64,000 nt of DNA from Olsenella intestinalis. GTDB taxonomy: Bacteria; Actinomycetota; Coriobacteriia; Coriobacteriales; Atopobiaceae. Where the stretch lies: contig NZ_JALGRK010000001.1 in the NCBI RefSeq assembly GCF_023276655.1, positions 186,001-250,000 of the forward strand. Reading direction: 5' to 3'. Positions 42,801-52,708 of this stretch are shown here, in pieces. Position 1 is the stretch's first letter; each line of letters opens with the position of its first letter. Made by a program: the position numbers and the translations under genes. Under the pieces are notes generated by a model. The model made no database searches, was not told where the DNA came from, and saw nothing but the letters and a program-made list of their open reading frames with translations.

Positions 42801-44414
42801 CTAGTTCATGTCGCCGGAGTCGGGGAAGGCGATCTGCTCCTCGAGCGCGTCCTCGGCAAGCCCCAGCGCGTCAATGATGTCGCGGGCCATGACCCCGTGC
42901 GAGCCGAACCGCTCGGCCGCGATCGACCCCGCGTAGCCGTGCACCTCGCAGGCGAGCGCCGCAAGGATCGGCAGGTCCTCGTTGCCCACGTTCGAGCGGG
43001 CGAGAAGAGCCGCGATCACGCCCGCGAGCACGTCCCCGGAACCGGCCGTCGCCAGTGCCGCGGGGCCGGGCTTGGGCAGCACGGCCGCGTCCACGTTGAC
43101 GCAGGCGGTCGCCGAGCCCTTGGCCACCACGCAGATCTCGCTGCCGCCCTCGCTCCACACGATGCGGCGCGCGGCGTCCATGGCCGCGGTGAGCGACGCG
43201 GGCGGGCGGTCCTGCAGGCCCGTGAGGCGGCCGAGCTCGCGACGGTGCGGCGTGAGCACGAGCGGCGCCTTCCTGCGCAGCACCTCGGGGAACTCGTCGA
43301 GCTTGTTCGAGGTCAGGCGCGCCAGGCAGTTCAGGCCGTCGGCGTCCACCACGAGCGGCGCGTCGGTGTTGATCAGGCGCGACACCACGCCCACGGTGCC
43401 GCCGCTCACGCGCATGCCCGGGCCCACGAGGGTCGTCGTGCGCTTCGCGGCGAGCTTCGCCACGGCGTCGGCGGCAGCCGACGAGAACGTGCCGTCGGAG
43501 TCGGCGGGCAGCCCCATGACGGGGATCTCGGCCAGCTGCGACTGGATGATCGGCGCGACGGGCTCGGGCACGGCGAGCGTGACGTAGCCGGCACCGGAGC
43601 GCGCTGCCGCCATGGCCGCCATCATCGGCGCGCCCGGGAAGCGCAGCGAGCCGCCCACCACGAGCACCGACCCGCGCGTGAACTTGTCGACCGCGTTCGA
43701 CGGCGGCTCGAGCACGTCCACGTAGTCGTCCAGGTCGGCGCGCCACGCGACGGGGTCCGCGTCGAGCACGAGGCGCTCGGTCTGCTCCGCGAGCGGCGCC
43801 ACGATGATCGCGCCGCAGGCGTCGCGGCCCATGTCGGCCAGCAGGCCCGGCTTGAGCGTGAGCATCGTCACGGTCATGTCGGCGATCACGCACCCGCCGG
43901 CGGCAAGGCCGGTCTGCGCGGACAGGCCGCTCGGCACGTCGATCGAGATGACGCGCGCCGCCGACGCGTTGATGCTGTCGATCCAGATGTCAAAGGGAGC
44001 GCGCGGCTCACCGTGGAAGCCCGTGCCCAAAAGCGCGTCGAGCACGATGTCGCTCTCGCCGAGAAGAGCGTCCACGTCGTCCTTGTGGGGCGCCACGAGC
44101 ATGCGCACGCCTGCGGCCTGCGCGCGCTTGGCGACCACGCGGGCGAGGTCGCCCTGGATGTCGTCGGGCGCGACCGGCGTGACGACGCACACGTCGACGC
44201 CGCGGCCATGCAGCGCCTCCGCGGCGACCCAGCCGTCGCCCCCGTTGTTGCCCAGTCCGCAGAAGATGGCGACGTGCGACGCGTCGCCCATGCGCACGAC
44301 CTCGTTGGCCGCGGCGGTGCCCGCGCGGTGCATGAGCTCCGAGATGCTCACGCCGACCTCGGTCAGCCCGGCCTCGACCCTCTTGACGTCCTCCACGTTG
44401 AGAACTGGTTGCAT
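42801..44414 (-). CDS. nnr: Bifunctional NAD(P)H-hydrate epimerase / ADP-dependent dehydratase
   Basis: A 537-residue metabolite-repair enzyme for damaged NAD(P)H. The N-terminal YjeF_N epimerase (about 1-215) has GLGNNGGDGWVAAE and DALLGTGFHGEPR. The C-terminal carbohydrate-kinase-like dehydratase (about 240-530) has VGPGM, VVDADGLNCLA, LVLTPHRRELGRLTG and TAGSGDVLAGVIAAL. The ATG at 44414 overlaps the acpS stop region and follows GGGGGAG. Both domains look intact. Confidence 0.95.
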   Translation of the reverse strand: MQPVLNVEDVKRVEAGLTEVGVSISELMHRAGTAAANEVVRMGDASHVAIFCGLGNNGGDGWVAAEALHGRGVDVCVVTPVAPDDIQGDLARVVAKRAQAAGVRMLVAPHKDDVDALLGESDIVLDALLGTGFHGEPRAPFDIWIDSINASAARVISIDVPSGLSAQTGLAAGGCVIADMTVTMLTLKPGLLADMGRDACGAIIVAPLAEQTERLVLDADPVAWRADLDDYVDVLEPPSNAVDKFTRGSVLVVGGSLRFPGAPMMAAMAAARSGAGYVTLAVPEPVAPIIQSQLAEIPVMGLPADSDGTFSSAAADAVAKLAAKRTTTLVGPGMRVSGGTVGVVSRLINTDAPLVVDADGLNCLARLTSNKLDEFPEVLRRKAPLVLTPHRRELGRLTGLQDRPPASLTAAMDAARRIVWSEGGSEICVVAKGSATACVNVDAAVLPKPGPAALATAGSGDVLAGVIAALLARSNVGNEDLPILAALACEVHGYAGSIAAERFGSHGVMARDIIDALGLAEDALEEQIAFPDSGDMN

Positions 44415-44415
44415 G

Positions 44416-44985
44416 TCACTCCCCCATCGACTCGGCCAGGGGAAGCTCGCCCGTCTCGGGCTCCTCAGCGTCCCCCTCGCCATCAAGTGTATCCATTATG
44501 CCGTCCTGCAGACGCTCCAGCTCGTCGATCACGCTGCGCGCCTCCCTGAACGACGCCTGCATCTCCCGCTGCGCGTCATTGCCCTCGTCGCGCCTCGGCC
44601 TCACGTCCGGCGTCATCGCGACGGCGTTCGCCACGGCCACCTCGTGCGTGCGCGACAGCGACAGGGCGACCTCCTGGATGCCCCGCTCGCTCGCGACCTC
44701 GGCGGCCCTCCCGGCGAGAATGGCCACGGGACGCCCCCTCTGGTCCTTCCCCACCGAGACGTCCTTGATGCCTATTCCCTCCGAGAAGCCCGTGCCCAGC
44801 GCCTTGAGCACCGCCTCGCGCGCCGCGAAGCGCGCCGCGTAGTGCTCGAGGGGACGCGCGCATGACTCGCAGTAGGCACGCTCCTCCTCGGTGAACACGC
44901 GCGAGAGGAACGACGGGTGGCGCGTGGCCGCCCGCTCCATGCGGCTTATCTCGAGGATGTCGACGCCAACGCCGGCCCTGGCCAT
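44416..44985 (-). CDS. acpS: Holo-ACP synthase with C-terminal extension
   Basis: A 189-residue protein; the first 120 residues are AcpS, with Asp9 in GVGVDILEI and Glu57 in RFAAREAVLKALGTGF as metal ligands, and VSLSRTHEVAVANAV. It transfers phosphopantetheine to carrier proteins, likely including the carrier at 14883-15101. The extra 65 residues at the C-terminus (acidic, coiled-coil-like, SVIDELERLQDGIMDTLDG) are not part of the family. The start ATG is 2 bases after the glmS stop with GGAG upstream. Confidence 0.93.
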   Translation of the reverse strand: MARAGVGVDILEISRMERAATRHPSFLSRVFTEEERAYCESCARPLEHYAARFAAREAVLKALGTGFSEGIGIKDVSVGKDQRGRPVAILAGRAAEVASERGIQEVALSLSRTHEVAVANAVAMTPDVRPRRDEGNDAQREMQASFREARSVIDELERLQDGIMDTLDGEGDAEEPETGELPLAESMGE

Positions 44986-44987
44986 GG

Positions 44988-46835
<1,848 letters not shown>

Positions 46836-47025
46836 ACACAAACCTCCTGTAGGAAAGGGGCAAGCCGCGGCGGGACGCGCGGCGCGGGCACCATGGCGCA
46901 TGTCCATGGCAGGTGCATTCAACGTGACATTTTACCAGCGGCGCCTAGCAGCGCTGACGCGATAGGAAAAAGACACGCCGGGCCAAGGCCGCAGGCCGCC
47001 CGCAACCAGGCCCCGCACAAGGAGA

Positions 47026-47049
47026 CGGCCCGTCGAGTTCGACGGGCCG
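47026..47049 (-). terminator. glmM terminator hairpin
   Basis: Perfect 11-base arms CGGCCCGTCGA (47026-47036) and TCGACGGGCCG (47039-47049) with a 2-base loop, about 30 bases after the glmM stop. Confidence 0.7.
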
Positions 47050-47077
47050 CCGGAGATGCATCGCATATGCCGCGTCC

Positions 47078-48415
47078 CTACGCCTTGTGGGACTCGAGCG
47101 CCTTGAGGACGATCTCGTTCGCGCTCGCGCAGAGGGACTCGTCGGGAGCCTCGGCCAGCACGCGGACGAGGGGCTCGGTGCCGCTCGCGCGGACGAGCAC
47201 GCGGCCGTTGCCGGCGAGGAACTTCTCGGCCTCGGCGATGGCCTCCTTGACCGCGGGGTCGGACATGGCCGCGTCGCGGTCGGCGACGCGGACGTTCACG
47301 AGCTGCTGCGGGTAGAGCTTGACCGGACGCGTGAGCTCGGAGAGCTTCTCGCGCTCGGCACGCAGGACCTCCATGACGCGAAGGCTCGTCATGATGCCGT
47401 CGCCGGTCTTCTCGAGGTCGCCGAAGATGATGTGGCCCGACTGCTCGCCGCCGAGGCTGTAGTCGTTCTCGCGCATGCAGGCGTAGACGTTCTTGTCGCC
47501 CACGGCGGTCGCCTCGTACTTGAGGCCGGCCTCCTCGAGCGCGCGCGTGAAGCCGAAGTTGGACATGACCGTGGGGACGACGGTCTGCTTGGCGAGGCGG
47601 CCGTGCTTGTTGAGGTACATGCCGCAGACGTAGAGGATGAGGTCGCCGTCGACCACGTGGCCTCGCTCGTCGACCGCAAGGCAGCGGTCGGCGTCGCCGT
47701 CGTAGGCGAAGCCCACGTCGAGGCCGTTGCGGACGACGAGGTCCTGCAGGCGCTCAATGTGGGTCGAGCCGCAGTCGACGTTGATGTTGAAGCCGTTGGG
47801 CGCGTTGTTGATGACGTGCGTCTCGGCGCCCATGGCGTCGAAGACCGGCTTGGCGACCGAGGAGGCCGAGCCGTTGGCGCAGTCGAGACCGACCTTGACG
47901 CCCTGCATCGAGAAGCCGCAGGAGGCGATCAGGTGGGCGATGTAGCGGTTGCGACCCTGCATGTAGTCGACGGTGCAGCCGATGGCGTCCTCGGTGGCAA
48001 GCGGCACCTCGAGCTTGCCGTCGATGTAGTCCTCGATCTTCTCGAGGACGTCCTCGTCCATCTTGTAGCCCTCGGTGTTGACGAGCTTGATGCCGTTGTC
48101 GGTGTAGGGGTTGTGCGACGCGGTGATCATGATGCCGCAGTCGAACGCGCCCTCGGCGGTCTCGTAGGCGAGGCCGGGCGTGGGGATGACGTGCAGCATG
48201 TAGGCGTCGGCGCCGGAGGCGACGAGGCCGGAGATGAGCGCGCTCTCGAACATGTAGCTCGAGCGACGCGTATCCTTGCCAAGGATGATGCGGGCCTTCT
48301 TGCCCTGGCGGGCACCGTAGTACCAGCCGACGAACCTGCCGATCTTATAGGCGTGATCCACGCTGAGGCCCTCGTTGGCCCTGCCGCGGAATCCATCAGT
48401 GCCGAAGTACTTCAT
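47078..48415 (-). CDS. glmM: Phosphoglucosamine mutase
   Basis: A 445-residue alpha-D-phosphohexomutase converting glucosamine-6-P to glucosamine-1-P. It starts KYFGTDGFRGRAN, has the phosphoserine loop TASHNPYTDNGIK near residue 100, the metal loop DGDADR and the phosphate-binding RASGTEPLVRV at the end. GGAG lies 8 bases before the ATG. It follows glmS functionally but has its own transcription unit upstream of the glmS operon. Confidence 0.97.
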   Translation of the reverse strand: MKYFGTDGFRGRANEGLSVDHAYKIGRFVGWYYGARQGKKARIILGKDTRRSSYMFESALISGLVASGADAYMLHVIPTPGLAYETAEGAFDCGIMITASHNPYTDNGIKLVNTEGYKMDEDVLEKIEDYIDGKLEVPLATEDAIGCTVDYMQGRNRYIAHLIASCGFSMQGVKVGLDCANGSASSVAKPVFDAMGAETHVINNAPNGFNINVDCGSTHIERLQDLVVRNGLDVGFAYDGDADRCLAVDERGHVVDGDLILYVCGMYLNKHGRLAKQTVVPTVMSNFGFTRALEEAGLKYEATAVGDKNVYACMRENDYSLGGEQSGHIIFGDLEKTGDGIMTSLRVMEVLRAEREKLSELTRPVKLYPQQLVNVRVADRDAAMSDPAVKEAIAEAEKFLAGNGRVLVRASGTEPLVRVLAEAPDESLCASANEIVLKALESHKA

Positions 48416-48528
48416 GAATGAGCTCCTCTCAGGTCTCATCAATTCTACCAGCATTGAAGGTGGCGGCCCGGGCGCGGCGCGCCTTGCCCACGGCGCGCAC
48501 GCAAGGAGCGCACACGCCGCTCGCGCTC

Positions 48529-49875
48529 CTAGTCGAGGAGCCCCGTCTCGGCCACGCGCATGAACGCGTTGACGCACTCGGGGTCGAACTGCGTCCCTCG
48601 CCCCGCGAGCAGCTCGCCGCGGACGATCTGCTCGGGCAGGCGCGGGCGATAGACGCGGTCGGAGCACATCGCGTCGTACGCGTCGGCCACGGCGACGATC
48701 CGCGCGTGCAGCGGGATCTCGTCCCCGACAAGCCCGTCGGGGTACCCGCTCCCGTCGAAGCGCTCGTGGTGCCACCTCGCAACGGCCGCGGCGCCCACCA
48801 GCGCCTCCGACTTGCCGAGAATCGAGAATCCGGCCACCGTGTGCGACTTGATGGTCTCGTACTCCTCGTCGTCGAGCCTCCCCGGCTTGTTGAGGACCGC
48901 GTCGGGCACGCTGATCTTGCCCACGTCGTGGAGAAGAGCCTCCTTCGTGAGGTCACCCACCTCGTCATCTGCAAGGCCAAGCTCGCGGCCGATCAGTGCG
49001 GCGTAGTCGGCGACGCGCCTTGCGTGGCCGATCGTGTAGCGGTCCTTGGCGTCGACCGCCGCAGCGAGCGTCTCGACGAGCTCGACCGACATCGTCTCGA
49101 TGCGGCGCGAGCGCTGCTCGGCGACGGCCGTCTGCGCGCGCACCTCGCTCTCGAGCGTCTCGTCGTAGCGCCGGTTCCTGAGGGTCGCTATGTGGTACTG
49201 GATCATGGCGAGCGACGACAGCGCGACGTTGATGGCATAGAGGATCGGGAAGCGCGTCATGAACGTCTCGGTGTAGCTCGCGGCCACGTAGCCGCGCAGC
49301 GGCGTGTAGAAGAGCACGACGAGAAGGGCGAGGAAGTAGAGGGAGAAGATGATTCCCGTGCGCACCTCGACGAAGTAGCAGAACGCAAGGGGTATGACGA
49401 GCGTCCAGAGGATGGCGAACCCCTCGTTCACGCCGCGCGCCGCGTAGTAGGTGAAGCAGGCGGCGCACAGGACCATCGTCGCCCGCAGGGCGAGGTCCAT
49501 GTACTTGCGCCGCCAGGCGGCCAGCGCGATGAACACGCCGCCGACGCCCATGAGGAGGGTGGTGATCGTGACGACGCCGCGGTCCTGGAGGTAGTTCATG
49601 ACCGTAAGGATCTCGCAGGCGACAAGCACCGCGAGGCCCACGAAGAAGTAGAGGAGGTGGTTGTCCCTGCGGCTCTTGGCGCTGCGAATGGGGACGCTGA
49701 GCCAGCGCCAGACCTCGGCAGGGGTCATGAAGCTCTTCTCGCCTGCGGCAGACGAGGCGGCCATGCGCTCGCGGTCTGTGTCGGTACTCGGCTCCCCCAC
49801 GGGCACCCTCCAGAGGCGGGCCGGTGCGCCCGCCCTCGCAAAGGACTCCATGCGTGCGTGATCGCTTTCACGCAC
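48529..49875 (-). CDS. Second membrane-anchored HD-GYP domain protein
   Basis: A 448-residue protein with about six transmembrane segments between residues 70 and 225, a short coiled linker, and a C-terminal HD-GYP domain with HDVGK and HHERFDGSGYPDGL. It probably degrades a cyclic dinucleotide in response to a membrane signal. The start is uncertain: GTG at 49875 has CAGGG upstream; ATG codons at 49851 and 49764 are alternatives. No GGDEF protein is encoded in the window, so its substrate source is elsewhere. Confidence 0.85.
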   Translation of the reverse strand: MRESDHARMESFARAGAPARLWRVPVGEPSTDTDRERMAASSAAGEKSFMTPAEVWRWLSVPIRSAKSRRDNHLLYFFVGLAVLVACEILTVMNYLQDRGVVTITTLLMGVGGVFIALAAWRRKYMDLALRATMVLCAACFTYYAARGVNEGFAILWTLVIPLAFCYFVEVRTGIIFSLYFLALLVVLFYTPLRGYVAASYTETFMTRFPILYAINVALSSLAMIQYHIATLRNRRYDETLESEVRAQTAVAEQRSRRIETMSVELVETLAAAVDAKDRYTIGHARRVADYAALIGRELGLADDEVGDLTKEALLHDVGKISVPDAVLNKPGRLDDEEYETIKSHTVAGFSILGKSEALVGAAAVARWHHERFDGSGYPDGLVGDEIPLHARIVAVADAYDAMCSDRVYRPRLPEQIVRGELLAGRGTQFDPECVNAFMRVAETGLLD

Positions 49876-49986
49876 ACGCCCTGAAAGGATACGGCATGCG
49901 TGGCAGTTTGGGAGGCGTCCCCGCAGGTCTGCCTAGGCGTGCGGAACGCCCGCGTTGGCGAACGGCAGGCGCCTGGGCAAAGAAAA

Positions 49987-50010
49987 AGCCCGCCGGGTGA
50001 CCGGCGGGCT
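49987..50010 (-). terminator. rplM-rpsI operon terminator
   Basis: Arms AGCCCGCCGG (49987-49996) and CCGGCGGGCT (50001-50010) with loop GTGA, followed on the minus strand by TTTTTCTTT. A classical intrinsic terminator. Confidence 0.85.
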
Positions 50011-50034
50011 CGAATGCCTTTGAGGCGAGCGACC

Positions 50035-50430
50035 TTAGCGCTTGGAGAACTGCGGACGCTTGCGGGCCTTCTTCAGACCGTACTTCTTGCGCTCGACGGC
50101 ACGAGAGTCACGGGTGAGGAAGCCGGCCTTCTTGAGCTCGGGACGGTAGTCGCCGGCGTCGAGAAGGGCACGGGAGATGCCGAGGCGGAGGGCGCCAGCC
50201 TGGCCGGTGATGCCGCCGCCGTCGCAGAGGGCGATGACGTCGAAGCGGTCGACCGTGTCGGTGACGCGGAAGGGAGCGAGAGCGTTGTCAATGAGCTGCT
50301 GACGACCAAAGTAGTCGAGGGCGTCGCGGCCATTGATGGTGACCTTACCGGTGCCGGGAACGAGGCGCACGCGAGCGGTGGCCTCCTTGCGACGGCCGGT
50401 GCCGGTGTAAACAGCGGTGTTATCAGCCAT
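50035..50430 (-). CDS. rpsI: 30S ribosomal protein S9
   Basis: A 131-residue ribosomal protein with [16 protein letters not shown] at the start and the C-terminal [14 protein letters not shown] that reaches the decoding centre. It is 3 bases downstream of rplM, the universal order. Confidence 0.98.
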   Translation of the reverse strand: MADNTAVYTGTGRRKEATARVRLVPGTGKVTINGRDALDYFGRQQLIDNALAPFRVTDTVDRFDVIALCDGGGITGQAGALRLGISRALLDAGDYRPELKKAGFLTRDSRAVERKKYGLKKARKRPQFSKR

Positions 50431-50433
50431 CGG

Positions 50434-50874
50434 TTATGCCTCCAGATCGATCTTGACGGGGTTCTGCGCGGTGTGCGGGTGCTCGGGGCCAGCGTAGACC
50501 TTGAGCTTCATGCCCTGCTGACGGCCAAGCGTGGTGTGGGGAAGCATGCCCTTGACGGCGTGCTCGATGACGCGCTCGGGGTGCTTCTGCATGGCCTCCT
50601 TGAAGGACTCGGTCTTGAGGCCACCGAGCCAGCCAGAGTAGCGCCAGTACTCCTTGTGATCAGCCTTGACGCCGGTAAGCTGGACCTTATCAGCGTTGAT
50701 GATGACCACGAAGTCACCGGTGTCGACGTTGGGCGTGTACTGCGGCTTGTTCTTACCACGAAGGATCATGGCAGCCTTGGTGGCAAGGCGGCCAAGAGTG
50801 GCGCCCTCGGCGTCAATGAGCACCCAGTTGCGCTGGACCTCACCCTTCTTGGCGAAATGAGTCGACTTGTTCAC
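50434..50874 (-). CDS. rplM: 50S ribosomal protein L13
   Basis: A 146-residue ribosomal protein with [35 protein letters not shown] and [19 protein letters not shown]. The start is GTG at 50874 with GGAGGAG 5 bases upstream. A TATACT -10 element lies at 50950-50955. Confidence 0.97.
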   Translation of the reverse strand: MNKSTHFAKKGEVQRNWVLIDAEGATLGRLATKAAMILRGKNKPQYTPNVDTGDFVVIINADKVQLTGVKADHKEYWRYSGWLGGLKTESFKEAMQKHPERVIEHAVKGMLPHTTLGRQQGMKLKVYAGPEHPHTAQNPVKIDLEA

Positions 50875-50949
50875 TTGACTCCTCCAAATGCTTACGAATA
50901 AGAACGCTTTTTCCTGTGAGATTACGGGGCTCAGTGGAAAAGCTGTAAA

Positions 50950-50955
50950 AGTATA
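50950..50955 (-). promoter_or_regulatory. -10 element of the rplM operon
   Basis: TATACT on the minus strand, about 75 bases before the GTG start; no good -35 match was found at the right distance. Confidence 0.45.
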
Positions 50956-51024
50956 GCGCACCGCAGGCCAGATGCGGCTGGCCATGGTTTCCACACAAAA
51001 ACGCCAGTGCCACGCGGGCGTGCG

Positions 51025-51912
51025 TCAGCGCGCGAGGTACTCGCGGATCTGGTCGAGCTGGCGCTCGGCCTCGGCACGACCCTGCAGGTAGAGCGTGAGG
51101 CACTTCTCGCCGCTCGATCCGCTCGTGGCGACCTCGACCGGGGAGGGCGGCTCGATGCAGACGATCTCGCCCGCGTCCGCCATCTCGTGGACGTGGCGGC
51201 GGCACTCGTTGTAGCGCTCGGGACGCGTCTCGAGGGCGTGGAGGTAGTAGGGGTAGGCGTCGTAGCGGTGCGAGCGTAGGACCATGCGCTCGTTGGCGCC
51301 GCTCTTCTCGTACGACGCGTCCTGCGTGAGAACGACGACGGCCTTGTCGGCAGGCTCGTAGCCCTCGACGTCGATGGGGCTCTCCGTGCGTCCGAGGGCC
51401 GCGTCGACCGGGATCGAGTCGGCCGTTCCGCCGTCGAGCAGGATGCGGCCGTCAATGTCCACGAGGCGCGAGACGAGGGGCATCGAGGCCGAGGCGCGGA
51501 TCATGTCGACGTCGTTGGGGAGGTTGCGGACGGGCAGGTACGCCGGCGCGCCAAAGGTCACGTCGGTCGCGACGGCGTACATCTTGAGGGGGTTGGCGCA
51601 GAAGGTCTCGACGTCGCAGGGGTCGAGCGACTCCTGGACCTCGCGGTACATGAAGTCGGCGCCCGCAATGTCGCCGGTCGTGGCGAGCGACCACAGCGAC
51701 ATGAAGCGCCGGTCGTCGCGGAAGGCGAGCATGATGCGCATGGTGCGGCCGATCTGGCGGCTCTTGAAGCTCGTCGCGGCGATGGCGCCGGCCGAGACGC
51801 CCCAGACGCTCTCAAAGTCGTAGATGCCATGCTCCATGAGGACGTCCACGACGCCGGCCGTGAACATGGACCTGAATCCGCCGCCTTCGAGCACGAGCGC
51901 GCACGTCGACAT
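51025..51912 (-). CDS. Patatin-like phospholipase family protein
   Basis: A 295-residue cytoplasmic patatin-fold hydrolase related to E. coli YjjU. It has the oxyanion motif EGGGFRSMFTAG near residue 9, nucleophile Ser40 in GVSAG and the dyad Asp159 in DGGTADS. GGGAGG precedes the ATG. The substrate, a lipid acyl ester, is inferred from the family. Confidence 0.9.
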   Translation of the reverse strand: MSTCALVLEGGGFRSMFTAGVVDVLMEHGIYDFESVWGVSAGAIAATSFKSRQIGRTMRIMLAFRDDRRFMSLWSLATTGDIAGADFMYREVQESLDPCDVETFCANPLKMYAVATDVTFGAPAYLPVRNLPNDVDMIRASASMPLVSRLVDIDGRILLDGGTADSIPVDAALGRTESPIDVEGYEPADKAVVVLTQDASYEKSGANERMVLRSHRYDAYPYYLHALETRPERYNECRRHVHEMADAGEIVCIEPPSPVEVATSGSSGEKCLTLYLQGRAEAERQLDQIREYLAR

Positions 51913-52103
51913 GGTTGGCCTCCCGGTGAGTCGTTGGTTCGTTCTTGGATTGTATACCCGGTGCGAGGCGGCGGCGGGGCCGAGGCGCCCGCGTGGAGTC
52001 CGGAGGAGCCGCTAGGGAAGAACCACAAGTTCGTGGAGCGGCAGCGCAGGGGTATGGGGCTCACGAGCGCGCGGGCCACGTCGACGACGGAGGACCCGAG
52101 CGG

Positions 52104-52286
52104 CTAGGCGCAGGGCTCGACCTCGGGCTCGAGCGCGACGTCGTCCTCTCCCTTGGCGCCTGCACCCGAGGGGCCGCCCCCGGCCGTCGTGCGGGGAGCG
52201 TCCTCCATCAGCCCGGCCTGGGCCGCGGCGGCGATGGCGGTGACGACGAAGATCACGATGAGCAGAAGGATTCTCTTGGGCCTCAT
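52104..52286 (-). CDS. Small single-pass membrane protein
   Basis: A 60-residue protein: basic start MRPKR, one hydrophobic segment (ILLLIVIFVVTAIAAAAQAG), then an acidic, Gly-rich tail. GGGGAGGAGG lies about 9 bases upstream of the ATG. No family is recognised. It is short but has a proper ribosome site and a sensible membrane topology. Confidence 0.55.
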   Translation of the reverse strand: MRPKRILLLIVIFVVTAIAAAAQAGLMEDAPRTTAGGGPSGAGAKGEDDVALEPEVEPCA

Positions 52287-52708
52287 ATGCTCGGCCTCCT
52301 CCCCGTCGAGGCGTGTGGCCGCAAGCGCTTCCGGCGGCGAGACGACGCCTGCCAGCGCGCGCCACGATACGCCCCTCATGATACGCACCGGCGAGGGGCT
52401 CCGGGGCGGCGCGTCGACGCGCGCGCGGCATGCGGGCGCAGGCGGCGGGGGCGGGTTGGTGGCTGGCGGCGGGCGTCAGGCACGGCGTCGGCGAACAAAA
52501 AGTCGGGTCCGCCCGAGGGCGGACCCGACGTCGAGATTCGCGACGAGGTCTAGGCGGCGCGCCCGCTGACGCCCCAATCCGCCCTCGTGACGCCACGCGC
52601 CCTTGAGCAGGCACACGTCCTCCATGTAAGGTTGTGTGAGTAATCTGCGAGGTCAGGACGCCTGACGCCGGCCAGATGGCATCACGGTTGAAAGAAAAGG
52701 GGCGGCCC
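52287..52708. other. Intergenic region with duplicated ssrA-type terminator
   Basis: A 422-base region. The only strong structure is the hairpin copy at 52497-52532. The start of the SpoIIE-like gene is preceded by AAAAGGGG. Open frames here are Arg/Gly-rich and not protein-like. Confidence 0.5.
52497..52532 (-). repeat. ssrA-type terminator repeat, copy 1
   Basis: A 36-base segment identical to 55360-55395: an A-run followed by a hairpin with arms GTCGGGTCCGCCC and GGGCGGACCCGAC, ending in GTC. On the minus strand it reads as a perfect intrinsic terminator with a T-run, yet no minus-strand gene lies immediately upstream of it. Confidence 0.9.

Noticed and set aside
41124-44549. 1141-codon plus-strand frame opposite alr, nnr and the uracil-DNA glycosylase gene
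   Set aside because: It covers three well-supported minus-strand genes and is His/Arg/Ala-rich without domains. The same applies to the 1106-codon frame at 59028-62348 and the 863-codon minus-strand frame at 36911-39502.
46836-47025. glmS ribozyme
   Set aside because: The leader lacks the ribozyme core; the class is mainly known from Firmicutes.
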